Positions 34,820 to 46,853 of a DNA stretch of 64,000 nucleotides are shown piece by piece. Origin of the DNA: Calliopum simillimum (lineage: Eukaryota; Arthropoda; Insecta; Diptera; Lauxaniidae). Position numbers and translations under genes: made by a program. The notes below the pieces were generated by a model. It saw only the letters and a program-made list of their open reading frames with translations. It searched no databases and was not told the origin of the DNA. Within the stretch, counting starts at the first letter, position 1, and each line of letters opens with the position of its first letter. The stretch is taken from positions 15,033,329-15,097,328 of the forward strand of contig OX638369.1 of the NCBI GenBank assembly GCA_951812925.1. The letters are read 5' to 3'.

Positions 34820-36434
34820 CAGTGAACGGTTTGGCTGAAATTTGTGAATAAATCGTAGAACTTTTGAAAGGATTACGCTAGAGACTTTTAATAAACAGCT
34901 TTGTAAAGCTTATTTATCAGCCTTCTAAGGAAAAATATACAAATTAGAAAATTATTTTGACATAACCTCAAAAAAGTTGATCAAATATTGGATTTGTTTC
35001 AAAAAATCAACTAAATTAAGCGTCACGGCTAGACCAGTGCTTGCTTTAAGCTCAAATTTGGATGGTATATTAACTGAAACATTTTAAAATGTAATTCGTG
35101 GCAAAAAAAAAAATTCGGTAATTTTGAGCGGTCTAAGATAACCTCAAAGGTGACGGAAATCAATACAAATTTTTTTATTTATTTCATACTATATTAAAAA
35201 AAGTGTGGCAAGTTTATTGTTCATCGTGAATCTATTAAAACTTATCCACGATAATATAGAGCGCTTACCCCCAAATAGGCCTATAGCACAAGGGAGAAGG
35301 GCGAAAAATTTCCCGTTGTACGAAGTAAATTTTTTCACCAGAATAGTCTTTACTTATACATGCAAAATAAAGTGTGCAAAGACCATTGCGAAATCGTATG
35401 CGCATAAAAAGTTATTCAGTGTCAAAAGTCGGAAAAATCAATTTTTTAAAAATATCTTTCAAACGGTTACTTCCAGAGAAAAATTTTAAAAACGTGTTTT
35501 GTAGCTTAAAAAATAACCTATAAAAATGTGTAAAAAAATGCTTCCTACCTTTTGCAGCTTACGAGATATGTCAATTTTTGTTATCATACTATGAACTATT
35601 ATAATTTTTTTTTAATATCATTTAAAAAAATAAAAATATTATGGAAAAAATTTATGGCAAAAGTAAAGTCAAATTTTCAAATTGACATATCTCGTAAACT
35701 GCAAAAGGTATGAAAAATTTTTTTACATATTTTTATAGGTAATTTTTTATGCTACAAAACACAGTTTCAAAATTTTTCTCTGGAAGTAACCGTTTGAAAG
35801 ATATTTTTAAAAAATTGATTTTTCCGACCTTTGACACTGAATAACTTTTTATGCGCATACGATTTCGCAATGGTCTTTGCACACTTTATTTTGCATGTAT
35901 AAGTAAAGACAATTCTGGTGAAAAAATTTACTTCGTACAACGGGAAATTTTTCGTCTTTCTCCCTTGTGCTATAGGCCAATTTGGGGGTAAGTGCTCTAT
36001 ATTATCGTGGATGAGCTTTAATAGATTCACGATGAACATTAAACTAGCCACACTTTTTTTAATTTAGTATGAAATAAATAAAAAAAAATATATTGAATCC
36101 TGTCACCTTTGAGGTTATCTAAGACCTTTCAAAATGACCGAATTTTTTTTTTGCCACGAATTACATTTTAAAATGTTTCAGTTAATATACCATCCAAATG
36201 TGAGCTTAAAGCAAGCACTGGTAACCATGACGCTTAATTTAGTTGATTTTTTGAAACAAATCCAATGTTTGATCAACTTTTTTGAGGTTATGTCAAAATA
36301 ATTTTCTAATTTGTATATTTTTCCTTAGAAGGGTGATGAATAAGCTTTACAAAGCTGTTTATTAAAAGTCTCTAGCGCACTCCTTTCAAAAGTTCTACGA
36401 TTTATTCACAAATTTCAGCCAAACCGTTCACTGT
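34820..36434. mobile_element. Large near-perfect palindrome (fold-back), 1.6 kb, 8-bp target duplication
   Basis: Tips CAGTGAACGGTTTGGC and GCCAAACCGTTCACTGT, arms of about 750 bases, loop about 35580-35670. GCGTGGCA flanks both sides (34812-34819 and 36435-36442), which supports a hAT-like origin. Each arm has the same 94-codon open frame (35205-35489 plus strand, 36051-35767 minus), an unavoidable mirror image and not evidence for a gene. Arm similarity is high (a few differences per 100 bases by eye). Confidence 0.85.
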
Positions 36435-36715
36435 GCGTGGCACCTCCCACTGAAAAACATAATGCTCATATAATCGTTCCTTAGTGCTAACCCTATCTTC
36501 ATACCAAATTTCGTTAAAATCGATGCAGCGGCTTAGCTGTGAGAGCGTTTTTTCCATTTAGGAGCGTGGCACCGCCCACTTTAGAAAAAAATATAGTCAT
36601 ATGCACTGCTCCTCTTCACAACCTTTCCAACAAAAAAAAAATCAAGCAAATCGCTTAAGATTTAGGTATAGAAACAGGGACCTAACCGATTTCGTTTGCC
36701 TATTTATATATAGAT
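36435..36715. repeat. Dispersed repeat T, continuation
   Basis: Continues the copy at 33470-34819 with GTGGCACCTCCCAC, ACCAAATTTCGTTAAAATC and GCAGCGGCTTAGC. Confidence 0.5.
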
Positions 36716-38723
36716 ATTTCTGGGAGCAAAACAAAAGTCCAAGTTTTTTTTAAACACTTTTCGAGCTTTCAAGAACAAATTATAAACTTCAGTTCTCTAG
36801 TTTCATCAAAGTAAAATGCACATTTGTACAGCTCTGTCAAGCACTGCGCTATTAAATATTAAAGCAGACAGTTTTCACAGCAATTATCAATTGACTTCTT
36901 TCACACATTCTGTTGCGACTCATATCCTTTGTTATTTGCACTACCGTTTTTTCGTCCTTCGGGGTGTCATAATCGTTTCATGTCAATACAAATAACCAAC
37001 TTGTTTATGTGTTTTGTTGTTGTACCCCGTAATAACGTACTCGTTTGTATTGTTAAATGACAATTTAAGTGTCTGGTTGGGTTGCCTGTAGCAAAATTAA
37101 TTAACAAATTGAAAATATTATAACGCATTAATTTCCTATTTTCCTTAATAAGGAAAAAACTCAGAAAAAATAATAAAAAAATTATAATTGTAAGCTATTA
37201 AATACGGAAACATAAACACGGTAATATGTTTTTCCAAGTAGAACGTGTAATTTGAGTGAATCCTCTAAGGACTTTAATTTATTTGCAATTTATGAAAGAA
37301 TTTATAAAAAAAACACACATTTTTAGAAGGTTGAAAACTTAAAAATCATTAGTTTCATTAGTGATGGAAATGAATCTCAGGAACACCATATTAACGATCA
37401 CTTTTTCATTAAGCTTCTATGGCTGAAATCGGTTTTGGCTTAAACATACGTATTGGGTCAATACTATGTACATATAGACCAATGACTTCAACCACTCCCA
37501 CAAAAATCTCAGATATTCGTTTATGGAGATGGCGTTTTTGCCAAACTCTTCAATTTATTAAGTTCAAAATTATCTCCCAAATCAATGTCCCACATTTTTC
37601 AAAACACTCGAATTAAAACTGTTTGTGTAAAATTTCATACAATCTTCACATTAGTAAGAGAATTTTTCATATTACTATGTAAAATTTTCAAACACAACCT
37701 CAGCAAAATAAAAAACTAAGTAAAATTTTCCTTATTTTAGAATACTGAGAGATTTTTACACTTTGATGAGAAAATTTAACACGTTGCTGAAAAAAAATTT
37801 GAACAAATTTTGAGTAAAAATGTTTCTCACACTCACTGTTTTTCACACAGTTTTATTTCGAGTGAGCATAATACCGTTGCCCTTTATCGGAGTTCATTGA
37901 TGGTACCGTTTTGGTATTCTTCTTATTTTGAAGAAACAGAAATGAGTCGAAACACTGAACAGAACTTTACTTTCCAGAGGAAAAGTGACCTTATCTTCAC
38001 AAAATCAAATAACCAGTGAGTTTTGCATTTTCTATTATTTTGAATAAAATGATGCCTCGATCACTGGGAACTTTCAAAAACTGACTGAGATATGGCGTTT
38101 AAAAATCGTAAAATGAGAAACTTAAGCTTGTAGACATCCAAGTTTAAAGAAATTTAAGTAAGATATTCGAGTCTGTTCCGGAATCTGTTCAGTTTTACTT
38201 ATCGTTTTGAAAGCTGATGAAAACGGTGGGCCGCAAGATAAAAAGTATTAGAATCTCTTGATTGGAGAATTTCATTATCTACAAATAATATGGACTAGAA
38301 TCGCCTAATGGTCAAAATTTGAGCACATATTTATTAAATAATTTTTGTACTTTTTGAAAAGTTTTAGTACTTTTTTGCTATTTGGTACAAAATGGAAAAG
38401 CTCTTTTATCATCCCTGGTACAATGACAAAGTGAAACGAAAGGAAAAAAAAAACATGAAGTCATTGTCAGTCAGCTTATTTTTCTCTTTGTACTGTATCC
38501 TCTTTTCAGCTCTGTGTGATAGCGTATTTTGTCTTTAATATTGAAATATTTGCATATAAATTTACCTGGCTTAGTGACAAAATATTAAAATAACTTCAAC
38601 TTTGTGTACATTACACACAAATGCCTTTCTAAGTGTGTATAATTCAAAGTCATGCTCTACTTCTAACATAGTAAAAAAGGTAAGACAAATTTTTGTTTTG
38701 CGTATTTATATATAGATAACGAG
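36716..38723. other. Interval with no gene seen
   Basis: About 2 kb of AT-rich intron between v5 and v6. Short open frames only. A weak TAGTGATGGAAATGAATC tip at about 37360 resembles hAT ends, but I found no partner. Confidence 0.35.
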
Positions 38724-40054
38724 TAGGGGAGATGTGTGTACCTTGGTCCGCTTTTAGTTTTTTCAGTGTGCTGGATTTTCCAAAAAAATTTCTTTAGTAT
38801 TTTGATTAAGTTATATTTCTACAATGCTTGCAGCATCAAATGACGTGAAAATATTATCTCTATGTCTTACCGTTGGGTAGAAATATTACTTTTTCCGTTG
38901 CAATCTCAAACGGTCCAAGGTACACCATACAAGTGTACCTTGGACTATTAAAAATAAAAGAGAATACATTGTATTTTGGTAATAAATTATGAAAGAACCA
39001 TTTATTATGTAATCAAAAGTAACATTTTTTTCAATAATAAAAAAAAAATTATCATAAAAAAAATTATAACAAAAAAAAGTGCATTTAGTAAAAAACAATT
39101 AATTAAACAAAAATGGTTGCAAATAAATACATTAATCGCGTAAATAGTAATACATAATAATATTATATTGAGAGGCGATTATGGTTTCCTGGTTGCCCGT
39201 CGAAAAAGGCTCGCTGGTCAATAAGCTAGGTCCAAGGTACACACAGACAGGATGTTTACACACTAAAAGCTTAAAACAATAACTAAACTTCCTTCCTGGT
39301 GTTGTAAAACTGAAATATTTCAAGAAAGTTCCTCACAAAACGTTTCGTAGCTTACTCCAAAAACAAATTTTTACACACAAAAAAAAACTTTTTTCGTCGC
39401 TTTTTATACACGCGTACAGCTTGACGGTCTGAAGTCTATTTATATGAGTCACCGGTATGAGTGGAAAATTTCATAGAAGAACATTATCGTACACGTGCAA
39501 CTGTTGAGTGGCAACCGGCACTCGGACCGAGGTCCCGAGTAAAAAAAAACAATTTTTAAATTACGGCTGTACAAAGGCTGTACAAGGGCCAAATTTCATT
39601 ACTTTTTTTGGGCTGTACAAGGGCCAAACATGGTGTTTTTGCAGGACATTTGGGCCGTACACGATGCTTCATATGGGCTGAACATGGGCTGTACGTGGGC
39701 TGTACGTGGGCTGTACATGGGCTGTACAATTGAATTTTACTATTGAATTGGGCTGAACATGGGCTGTACATCGGCCGTACAATTTATTTTTTATTTCTGA
39801 AATGGGCTGTACATGGGCTGTACGTGGGCTGTACGTGTGCTGTACAACTGAATTTTACTATTGAATTGGGCTGAACATGGGCTGTACATCGGCCGTACAA
39901 TTTATTTTGTATTTTTGAAATGGGCTGTACATGGGCTGTACGTGGGCTGTACAATTGAATTTTACTATTGAATTGGGCTGTACATCGGCCGTACAATTTA
40001 TTTTCTATTGAAATTTATTTTATATGATTTTGGGCGAAGAGAAAAAAATTCAAG

Positions 40055-40130
40055 TGTGGCTGACATCGTTAAGCTGTGCGACTCAGAACATTGATAGCCT
40101 GGGTTCGAAACCCAAGGATGGCGGAAAAAA
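40055..40130 (+). other. tRNA-like sequence, left of the core
   Basis: TGGCTGACATCGTTAAG fits a Pol III A box, and GGTTCGAAACCC fits a B box 45 bases on. The acceptor stem does not close. A homologous copy in the opposite sense is at 40260-40335. Confidence 0.45.
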
Positions 40131-40259
40131 TTTTTTTTTTTTTTTATTTCTTTTTTTCTGCCATACAAAATTGGCCTGTTGTTTGTTCTTTTTTAAAATG
40201 AAATATTTTTTTTTTTTAATTTAACTTTGCATTTCAAAGAATTTTCTTTTTCGGCTTAC

Positions 40260-40335
40260 CTTTCAGGATTTGAACCTGGGAATCCCAAGTGTTCTGCGAT
40301 ACGCACGTTAACGAGTTCAGCCAAAGCCATCATTA
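40260..40335 (-). other. tRNA-like sequence, right of the core
   Basis: On the minus strand TGGCTGAACTCGTTAACG, GCAGAACA and GGTTCAAATCC align with the partner at 40055-40130 (ATCGTTAAG, CAGAACA, GGTTCGAAACC). So the fold-back carries an inverted pair of tRNA-like units. Confidence 0.45.
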
Positions 40336-41068
40336 TTGAGTAGCTGGCTAAAAATTTATTATATCATATTTATTCCGTCATTCAATTTTATATGATAAAA
40401 AAAAAAAATGAAAAAAAAAAATTGTATTTTGACGTCAATAGAAAAAATAAATTGTACAGCCCATGTTCAGCCCAATTCAAATGAAAAAATCAATTGTACA
40501 GCCCATGTACAGCCCATGTACAGCCCACGTACAGCCCACGTACAGCCCACGTACAGCCCATGTACAGCCCATTTCAAAAATACAAAATAAATTGTACGGC
40601 CGATGTACAGCCCATGTTCAGCCCAATTCAATTCTAAAATTCAATTGTACAGCCCATGTACGGCCCATGTACAGCCCACGTACAGCCCATGTACAGCCCA
40701 TTTCAAAAATAAAAAATGAATTGTACGGCCGATGTACAGCCCATGTTCAGCCCAATTCAATAGTAAAATTCAATTGTACAGCCCATGTACGGCCCACGTA
40801 CAGCCCATGTTCAGCCCATTTGTTTTCTATACAAAATTTTTTTTGTGCATTTGTACAGCCCTTGTACGGCCGCATGTACAGCCTTTTGGGCTTTTTTAGT
40901 TTTGTACAGCCCTTATTCAGCCGTGTGTACAGCCTTTTGGGCTTTTTTAATTTTGTACAGACCACGTACGGCCTTAAAAAAGCAAAAAAGCCCACGTTCA
41001 GCCCATGTTCAGCCCTTTATCATTTTTACTCGGGGTACACTCGGACCGAGGTACACACATCTCCCCTA

Positions 41069-42204
41069 TACGAAAAAATTATCGTTTAGGAAATAATCTT
41101 AAAAAACTGTAAAAAGTAAAAAAAATTTTCATCTCGAATATCGCCTAAACGATTACGTTTTGGGTTAAAAATATAGTTATTATTTATGGAGCATAACATT
41201 TCAAACAAAAGAGATCTAAACATTTTTCATCGTCCGTCTTACTGTTTTCTCACTTGCCAAAAAGCCCGAGAAACAATTCAATTCGGGTATGAGTCATTTC
41301 CTGGTCGTCTAATATACCATTTATACCATTGTGTTCAGACCATTCGATTTAACACCACTGGACTGTTTTTTAAGAGCTTTTTTTTAAGTTTAAGCCCTTG
41401 ACCACCCACTTAGTGCCGTAGTGCACTGCCGTATTGTGGATATTTTCCGCACAGGGAGAAATTTTTCGAATTTAACAATTTTGTAAATGCTTAAATAATA
41501 TATTTCACCGAAAATTTTTGCTGATGGTGTACACTGATTCTGAATCTTGCCACTATTTTTCTCTATAAGGTCTGCGATCTGAATCAACCAAGCTTTAAAG
41601 AGCAGCGATAGTTTTTTCCGACACATTGCGTACATCCAGGAAGTAGTGTAATTCACTTTTGACAATGGCATCGAATAGCCCAAATCTTTTTTATAATATC
41701 TTACCTTTAATTTTTTCCAATTCCTTAGATTATTACTTTCCGAGATATCGTCTATTGAAGTAAAGATATCTCATGTAAAGGTCTACATTAAATTTGTATG
41801 GAGTTGAGATAAATTGATGATATATCAGAATTCCAATTTGAAAAGTTTAAGAAGGAAATTCAGCACTATTCGATGCCGTTGCCAAAAGTGAATTTCATTT
41901 CTTTCTGAATGTCCAGCATATGTTTTAGAGAAAATTAATTGCCAGATTTGAAATCAGTGACAATAAATAATCCAAAAAAAAATATCCACATATCATACAA
42001 ATTTTTTCTTTCCATTTGTTGCACTGTGTAATTTACAAATTTAAGTAAAATGCCGGTGTTTTTTATCAAAATTACTTCTTGCATAGTTTTGAGACACTTC
42101 TTATTTGAAACAAGGTACTCTTTTGAATTGCGTCACTTTTGTTATCACTATTATTCATTCTTCATACATAGTTCTCTTGAATTGAAAATAAATGAGTTGC
42201 ATAC
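41069..42204. other. Interval downstream of v6 (intron)
   Basis: No gene. A half copy of the 179-714 repeat lies about 41720-41900 (TTTCCGAGATATCGTC). Confidence 0.4.
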
Positions 42205-42960
42205 CTTATTCATCATTATAAAACGCATCTCGAGAGTCTTCGCCATGCAGCAGAATAACACAATAACTAAGGAAATCAACGTATGCTGCAGCACAAATGT
42301 AATATGTAGCGCCATTGAAGGACCAACTTCGGCTGAATTCAACAACTTAAAGCAACCCATTATATAAATCATATTAACAAGGATCATTCCAGTTAACATG
42401 ATGTAGCTAAAGCGCAGTATTTTGCTGTATAGAATTTTAATGCCAACTTCCTTCAAATGATCATCCATAGATTGCACCGTTTGTAGACACTTCTGCAGAT
42501 GATGTTTTGGCAAAATTGCCGCAACATATATAATGGTAACACCAATAAAACCACAAATTATGGTCAGCAGATCACCGAAATATGTGATATTCGAACGAAA
42601 GAAATATCCAGCAACCGACTCGCAATTATTAAGCAGCGTAATCACATAACAAATCGTATAGATGACAATATGCACGACAACATTCAAATAACCGAATACG
42701 GAGTAGTGCAACTTCTTTTGTCCTTCGCGATTGGTTTTAATAAAAAATGGCGTAAGCCCATGCCAAAAAGCAAGAAAATATAACGGTTGCAGACATTCGA
42801 AAAGTTGCTTCGCAGAGAAAAGCCGCCGCACACGCGTCCTTAGCGTTGCTCTGACGCGTACTATGCTGTTTGTGTCTTCCTCCGTATCCATGTGCTGCGA
42901 GGTTTCTGTTACAACTGACAATGAATTTGCATTGCGTACGAGTGGTGTAGTAAGGACCAA
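42205..42960 (-). CDS. Gr28b: Gr28b alternative first exon v6
   Basis: Cassette of 252 codons ending FIMMNK with AAG/GTATGC as donor. A polar, probably cytoplasmic leader of about 55 residues comes first (MVLTTPLVRNANSLS; MDTEEDTN at residue 24 is a second possible start). Then come SAKQLFECLQPLYFL, HGLTPFFIKTNREGQ, VFGYLNVVVHIVIYTICYV, NCESVAGYFFRSNITYFGD, and HHLQKCLQTVQSMDDHLKE. The last block before the donor is SLVIVLFCCMAKTLEMRF. The NES motif reads CES. Several plus-strand open frames overlap it but are only shadows. Intron to the constant exon is about 32 kb. Confidence 0.92.
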
Positions 42961-43480
42961 TGAAGCGCATACAATACAATTAAACAGTTGACACTACTGT
43001 CAGGTGTGTCCACTTGGGCGGTTTGATAGATATAGCTTGTTTCAAAAAAGTTTATTTTTTGTGCTGTGTGATGATGGCATATAATTTTTTATGGAATGAA
43101 TTATGCCATTAATAAATTTATTGATTAGCATACATAGACAATGGATTAGGAGGATATTATTCATTTGTTTATAAATACAGCAACATTTTATTTTGTTTGT
43201 TTCATTAATTGGTCAAACAAATATCATTAATAATTTGCTAATGTGTTTTTTGTGTTTTTTTTTTTTTATTCAAAGAGAGTTCAAAAACCTAGACAATATA
43301 AGGGCTATTCCGCAAAAAAGCCTCAATTTTGCGCCCCACTAATCAAAGCGCTTATATCGTGCTTGTCCTCTGCGTTACAAATTGAGTTTAGACTGCTTAC
43401 AAGTTCAAAAACTAGATAGATTGATAGAAGTTTCTTAAAATATTACTATTGTAATTTGTGACAGTACAAAATATGAGGTC
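42961..43480. other. Interval upstream of v6
   Basis: AT-rich; expected v6 promoter region; no element recognised. Confidence 0.35.
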
Positions 43481-44600
43481 CATAAAGTGAGCTATGCAGG
43501 TATGACGAATTTCGATGTTTTTTGGTTCGGAATTTCGAGCTATTTTCGAGCTTTTCAACAGTAATTTCGAGCTGTCTGGGAAATTTTCCATTTTCCGGAA
43601 AAGCGGAAAAATTGTTCTGCATAGCTGAGCTTATTTTTTCAGCCCGACGAATCCGCGGGAAGAGCTAGCGTTGAAATCTTTTAACGCAGGAATTTCGAGC
43701 TACTTTCGAGCTAATTTTGAGCTAAAAGCATTTTCCGGAAAACTCCCAATTTTCCCGGAACATCCCAAAAAAACTTTTTTTATAGCTAACTTTATTTTTT
43801 TCATGAATAAAATTATGAAATCTTTTAACGCAGGAATTTCGAGCTACTTTCGAGCTGACCTTGAATGAAGTGTTTTCCTTAAATTTCCCCGGAAAATCCC
43901 AAAAAATGTTTAAGGCCTTGCTTTATTTTTTCAGCCAGAGGAACCCATGAGAAAATTTGGCGATCATATCATTTGACACACGAATTTGGAGCTAGTTTTG
44001 ACCTCATCAAAAACGAAAAGTGTTTTCCGGAAAATCCCGAAAAAACTTTTTTTATGGCGGTGCCATGACATAATCCCCACGGAAATAATCCCCATTTCGT
44101 AAATGGGCGTTATGTCCGCAAATTATTGGATATATTACTGACTGATTCCGCGGCCGAAGGCCGCCGCGAAGCCGGTGTTGGATTTTTGGGAGTTTTAAAT
44201 CCTGAGCTGCGGCCGCAGGCCGCCCACTTACCCTTGCTCTTAAGTAAAATTACTGTGGTTAGCAAGCGACGTGTTGGATATATTATTATAATCCAAATAA
44301 TTTGCGGACATAACATAAGGAAAAAAAAAATTTTTTTAATTTTTTGGGATTTTCCGGGGAAATTTAAAGAAAACACTTCATTCAAGGTCAGCTTGCAATT
44401 CCTGCGATAAAAGATTTCATCGCCTACTCTTCCCGCGGATTCGTCTGGCTGAAAAAATAAACTCAACAACTTCTCCGCTTTTCCGGAAAATGGAAAATTT
44501 CCCAGACAGCTCGAAATTACTGTTGAAAAGCTCGAAAATAGCTCGAAATTCCCAACCAAAAAACATCGAAATTCGTCACACCTGCATAGCTCACTTTATG
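43481..44600. repeat. Fold-back element, 1.1 kb
   Basis: CATAAAGTGAGCTATGCAGG at the left is matched exactly inverted at 44581-44600. Arms carry GAATTTCGAGCTATTTTCG and GGGAAATTTTCCATTTTCC and, degenerately, several GAATTTCGAGCTAC units. A smaller fold-back (44109-44314) is inserted in it. Confidence 0.8.
44109..44314. repeat. Nested fold-back with GC-rich core
   Basis: GTTATGTCCGCAAATTATT at the left returns as AATAATTTGCGGACATAAC at the right. The core contains CCGCGGCCGAAGGCCGCCGC and CTGCGGCCGCAGGCCGCC, an extreme GC island in AT-rich DNA. Confidence 0.75.
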
Positions 44601-45640
44601 CACATCAAAATATGCTTATAGTAGACTTCATACATACATTAGCGAAAACACTACAAAAAACGTTTTACGAAATTTCACCCTACTATTAAACTCTAAAACT
44701 ACATTTTAGATAAAATTTGTTGTCCCAACGAGGAAGTTTTTTCTACAACACATGAACCCCTTATGTCCTGTTCTTATGGGTCTGTTTGATCCCTTTTTAA
44801 AAAATCGGGTTAAAATATTATACAATATACCGCTTCCCACCGCTTTCCTACAAATAGTACTATCGCCCGACAATTTAGTCTCTCGTGTGTCCAAGCTCTT
44901 AGCGTTGAAATTCAGACTTTTTAGTATAAAGTGGCTGTTTGTGAAATTGTATGGTAAATATTTCTGTTGGATATACTGATAGTTTTAGAGGTCATTTTTA
45001 TACATTTTTAGGAAAAGGGTAAAAATGACCCATATTGGAGGGATGTAATAGGTTAATGTTTTCCATATTCCTCATAATATTCTGCAAAAGTTGGTTGAAC
45101 TGATTGTACACTTCAGATGTAAGTATCGTGTAGTTTAACATGTCGATTTTAAACAAGAATGTGTTGAATGGGTACAATTTTGACTCCCCTAAAAAAATTC
45201 AGATGTAACTAGAGCTGGGCACGGGCCGTGTTTTTTTCGCGGCCCGCGGGCCGTTACTCTTCCGCTACGGGCTCGGGCCTTGAAATCGAGTTTTGTGCGG
45301 GCCCGGGCATAGCCCCAAAAGCCCGTAAATTACGGCAAGATTGGAAGAATAAACTTGAAAAAAAAATTTGTTCATTCATAAAAATATGTAAAATTTTGTA
45401 TAAATATGAAGCTGAGAATTACAATGGAGTAAGTTTAGTCAAACAAATCATCTTATTAGATTGGAATGTTCGTTTTTTCCTCATATGAAAATCATAATAT
45501 TGTTGAATCGGGCCGGACCGACAAAAAATATTCGTGTGGGCCCGGCCTATTTTTGAAGTGCTTGTTTCGTGTTCGTGCCGGGCCGGTCCTAAATTTTGAG
45601 GCCCGTGCGCAGCTCTAGATGCAACCTTTCAAAACGCTGA
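44600..45640. repeat. Dispersed repeat R/8.2-kb family piece, interrupted
   Basis: Shares AGGTCATTTTTATACATTTTTAGG and TAGTTTAACATGTCG with 8.5, 9.1 and 12.3 kb. Interrupted by the hAT element at 45210-45617. Confidence 0.5.
45210..45617. mobile_element. hAT-type element with CGGGCC words, 8-bp target duplication
   Basis: Tips TAGAGCTGGGCACGGGCC and GGCCCGTGCGCAGCTCTA. Flanks GATGTAAC (45202-45209) and GATGCAAC (45618-45625) differ at one base. Subterminal GGCCCGCGGGCC, GGGCCCGGGC and GGGCCGGACC words face inward. The paralogous stretch at 12375 (CTGACGCAAACTTTC) is the empty site. No transposase. Confidence 0.88.
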
Positions 45641-46853
45641 AACACGAATATTTTTCTTTGCTTCCCTATACAAAAATCCGTTGTCGAAGCCTGGAACCAG
45701 GAAATTGGTGTGCAGTGTTATCCATTCGACATAATGTTTAAAAATTTTCATTGCTAGTTTGCTGTCCATTTTTGTGGCAGTGCATTTAAAAGTGACTTCT
45801 TTGAAAAAAGGTCTAAAATAAAATTTAGAAATTACCAGGAGCATCTCCGACCCCTCTCAGGAGTTTTGTTACTATTTTATTAAAAACTTTTATTCCACAA
45901 ATCCATATGGAAAGGTCAAATAAATATTTAGAAAATTATCAAGAGTGTACCCAACCAATTTTTTTTTTAAAAAAGGACCCAAAACAAATAAACGGGATCG
46001 GAAGCACTTCGATAGTTTTTTTTTTTTTAACTGGTTTCAAAACTCCAAAGTTGGGTCATGGAAACCTCTAATAGCACAGTGCTACACAAAAAAAAGTTCT
46101 GGATTCTCACATACCACATCGCGTTTGGCACTCAAAAAAAATAATTTTCGGCGTACTCGGTTTTTCTTCATCACCCAACGATTTTTTTTTTTTTTTTTTT
46201 GGGTCTGCCGAAAGGTCGTTTTATACCTGGAGGCGAAAAAATATTTGTATCTCTGTGGTTTTTTAACGAATTTTCATGAATTTTTTTTGGAAAGCAAAGA
46301 GTTGTAGCTCTATAGAAAATAAATTTTTTAAAAATCGGGTGAAAAATGACTGAGCTACAGCCGATATCATGTTGTCCCAACAAGTTGCTAAAGGTCGTAT
46401 TTTAATGAAAAACATCGAAAGAGTCTATAAGAAAGTATAGTGAAAGTCGCTGGAAGCACAGAAAAAGTCGATATAGAACTGTCGTTAGAAGTCAAATATA
46501 ATCTAATAGTACCAAAAAATATCTCAAAAGTTGATAACTGTTGAGAAGTAGATATAAAAAACTATCGGAACTTATCGAAGAATATTGAAAAATTCAATAA
46601 AAACAGAAAAATATCAAAATGTTGAGAAGTGTCGGAGGACCGAAAAATTCTAAACGTAACAAATAATTGGCATTTAATGAATGTAACGAAAAAGCAGCTA
46701 GGACGAACAACTGACCGATAAACTTAAGGTCATTTATCCTAAAAGTTCTCTGGAATATCTGCTCCTTAACTTACACGTAAGAGTATGATAACAATTTTCT
46801 TCTTTTATTTAAAAAAAAAACCCTTTAATGATGAATCAACAAGAAAAACATAC
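45640..46853. other. Interval downstream of v7 (intron)
   Basis: Poly-T/A-rich, no gene seen. The 85-base AGAAAGTATAGTGAAAGTCG-like region at 46430 has weak internal repetition. Confidence 0.35.

Larger units (their letters stand above)
39534..41034. repeat. Fold-back of GTACAGCCC arrays
   Basis: Left arm (39560-40010) repeats GGGCTGTACATG and variants about two dozen times; the right arm (40450-41015) has the same word inverted, CATGTACAGCCC, with more copies. Arms also share AATTCAATTGTAC spacers. Tips CCCGAGTAAAAA / TTTTTACTCGGG. CACTCGGACCGAGGT lies on both sides as a direct repeat (39519-39533; 41038-41052). The core has two opposing tRNA-like sequences. Confidence 0.8.
38726..41066. 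mobile_element. Outer element with 24/25-bp terminal inverted repeats
   Basis: GGGGAGATGTGTGTACC... at 38726 matches inverted ...GGTACACACATCTCCCC ending at 41066. TA flanks both sides, compatible with a Tc1/mariner-like TA duplication. GTCCAAGGTACAC occurs twice more inside (about 38915 and 39230, in one or other sense). Holds the fold-back at 39534-41034. No transposase. Confidence 0.72.

Noticed and set aside
35205..36051. Two identical 94-codon frames on opposite strands
   Set aside because: Mirror images within the 1.6-kb palindrome; no homology known.
40408..41096. Long open frames through the GTACAGCCC array (peptides such as CTAHVQPMYSP)
   Set aside because: A 12-base repeat without stop codons is open in several frames on both strands; the peptide is a by-product of the array.
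42499..42991. Plus-strand frames over v6 (and similar ones over v2, v5, v7, v8)
   Set aside because: Antisense shadows of real receptor exons.
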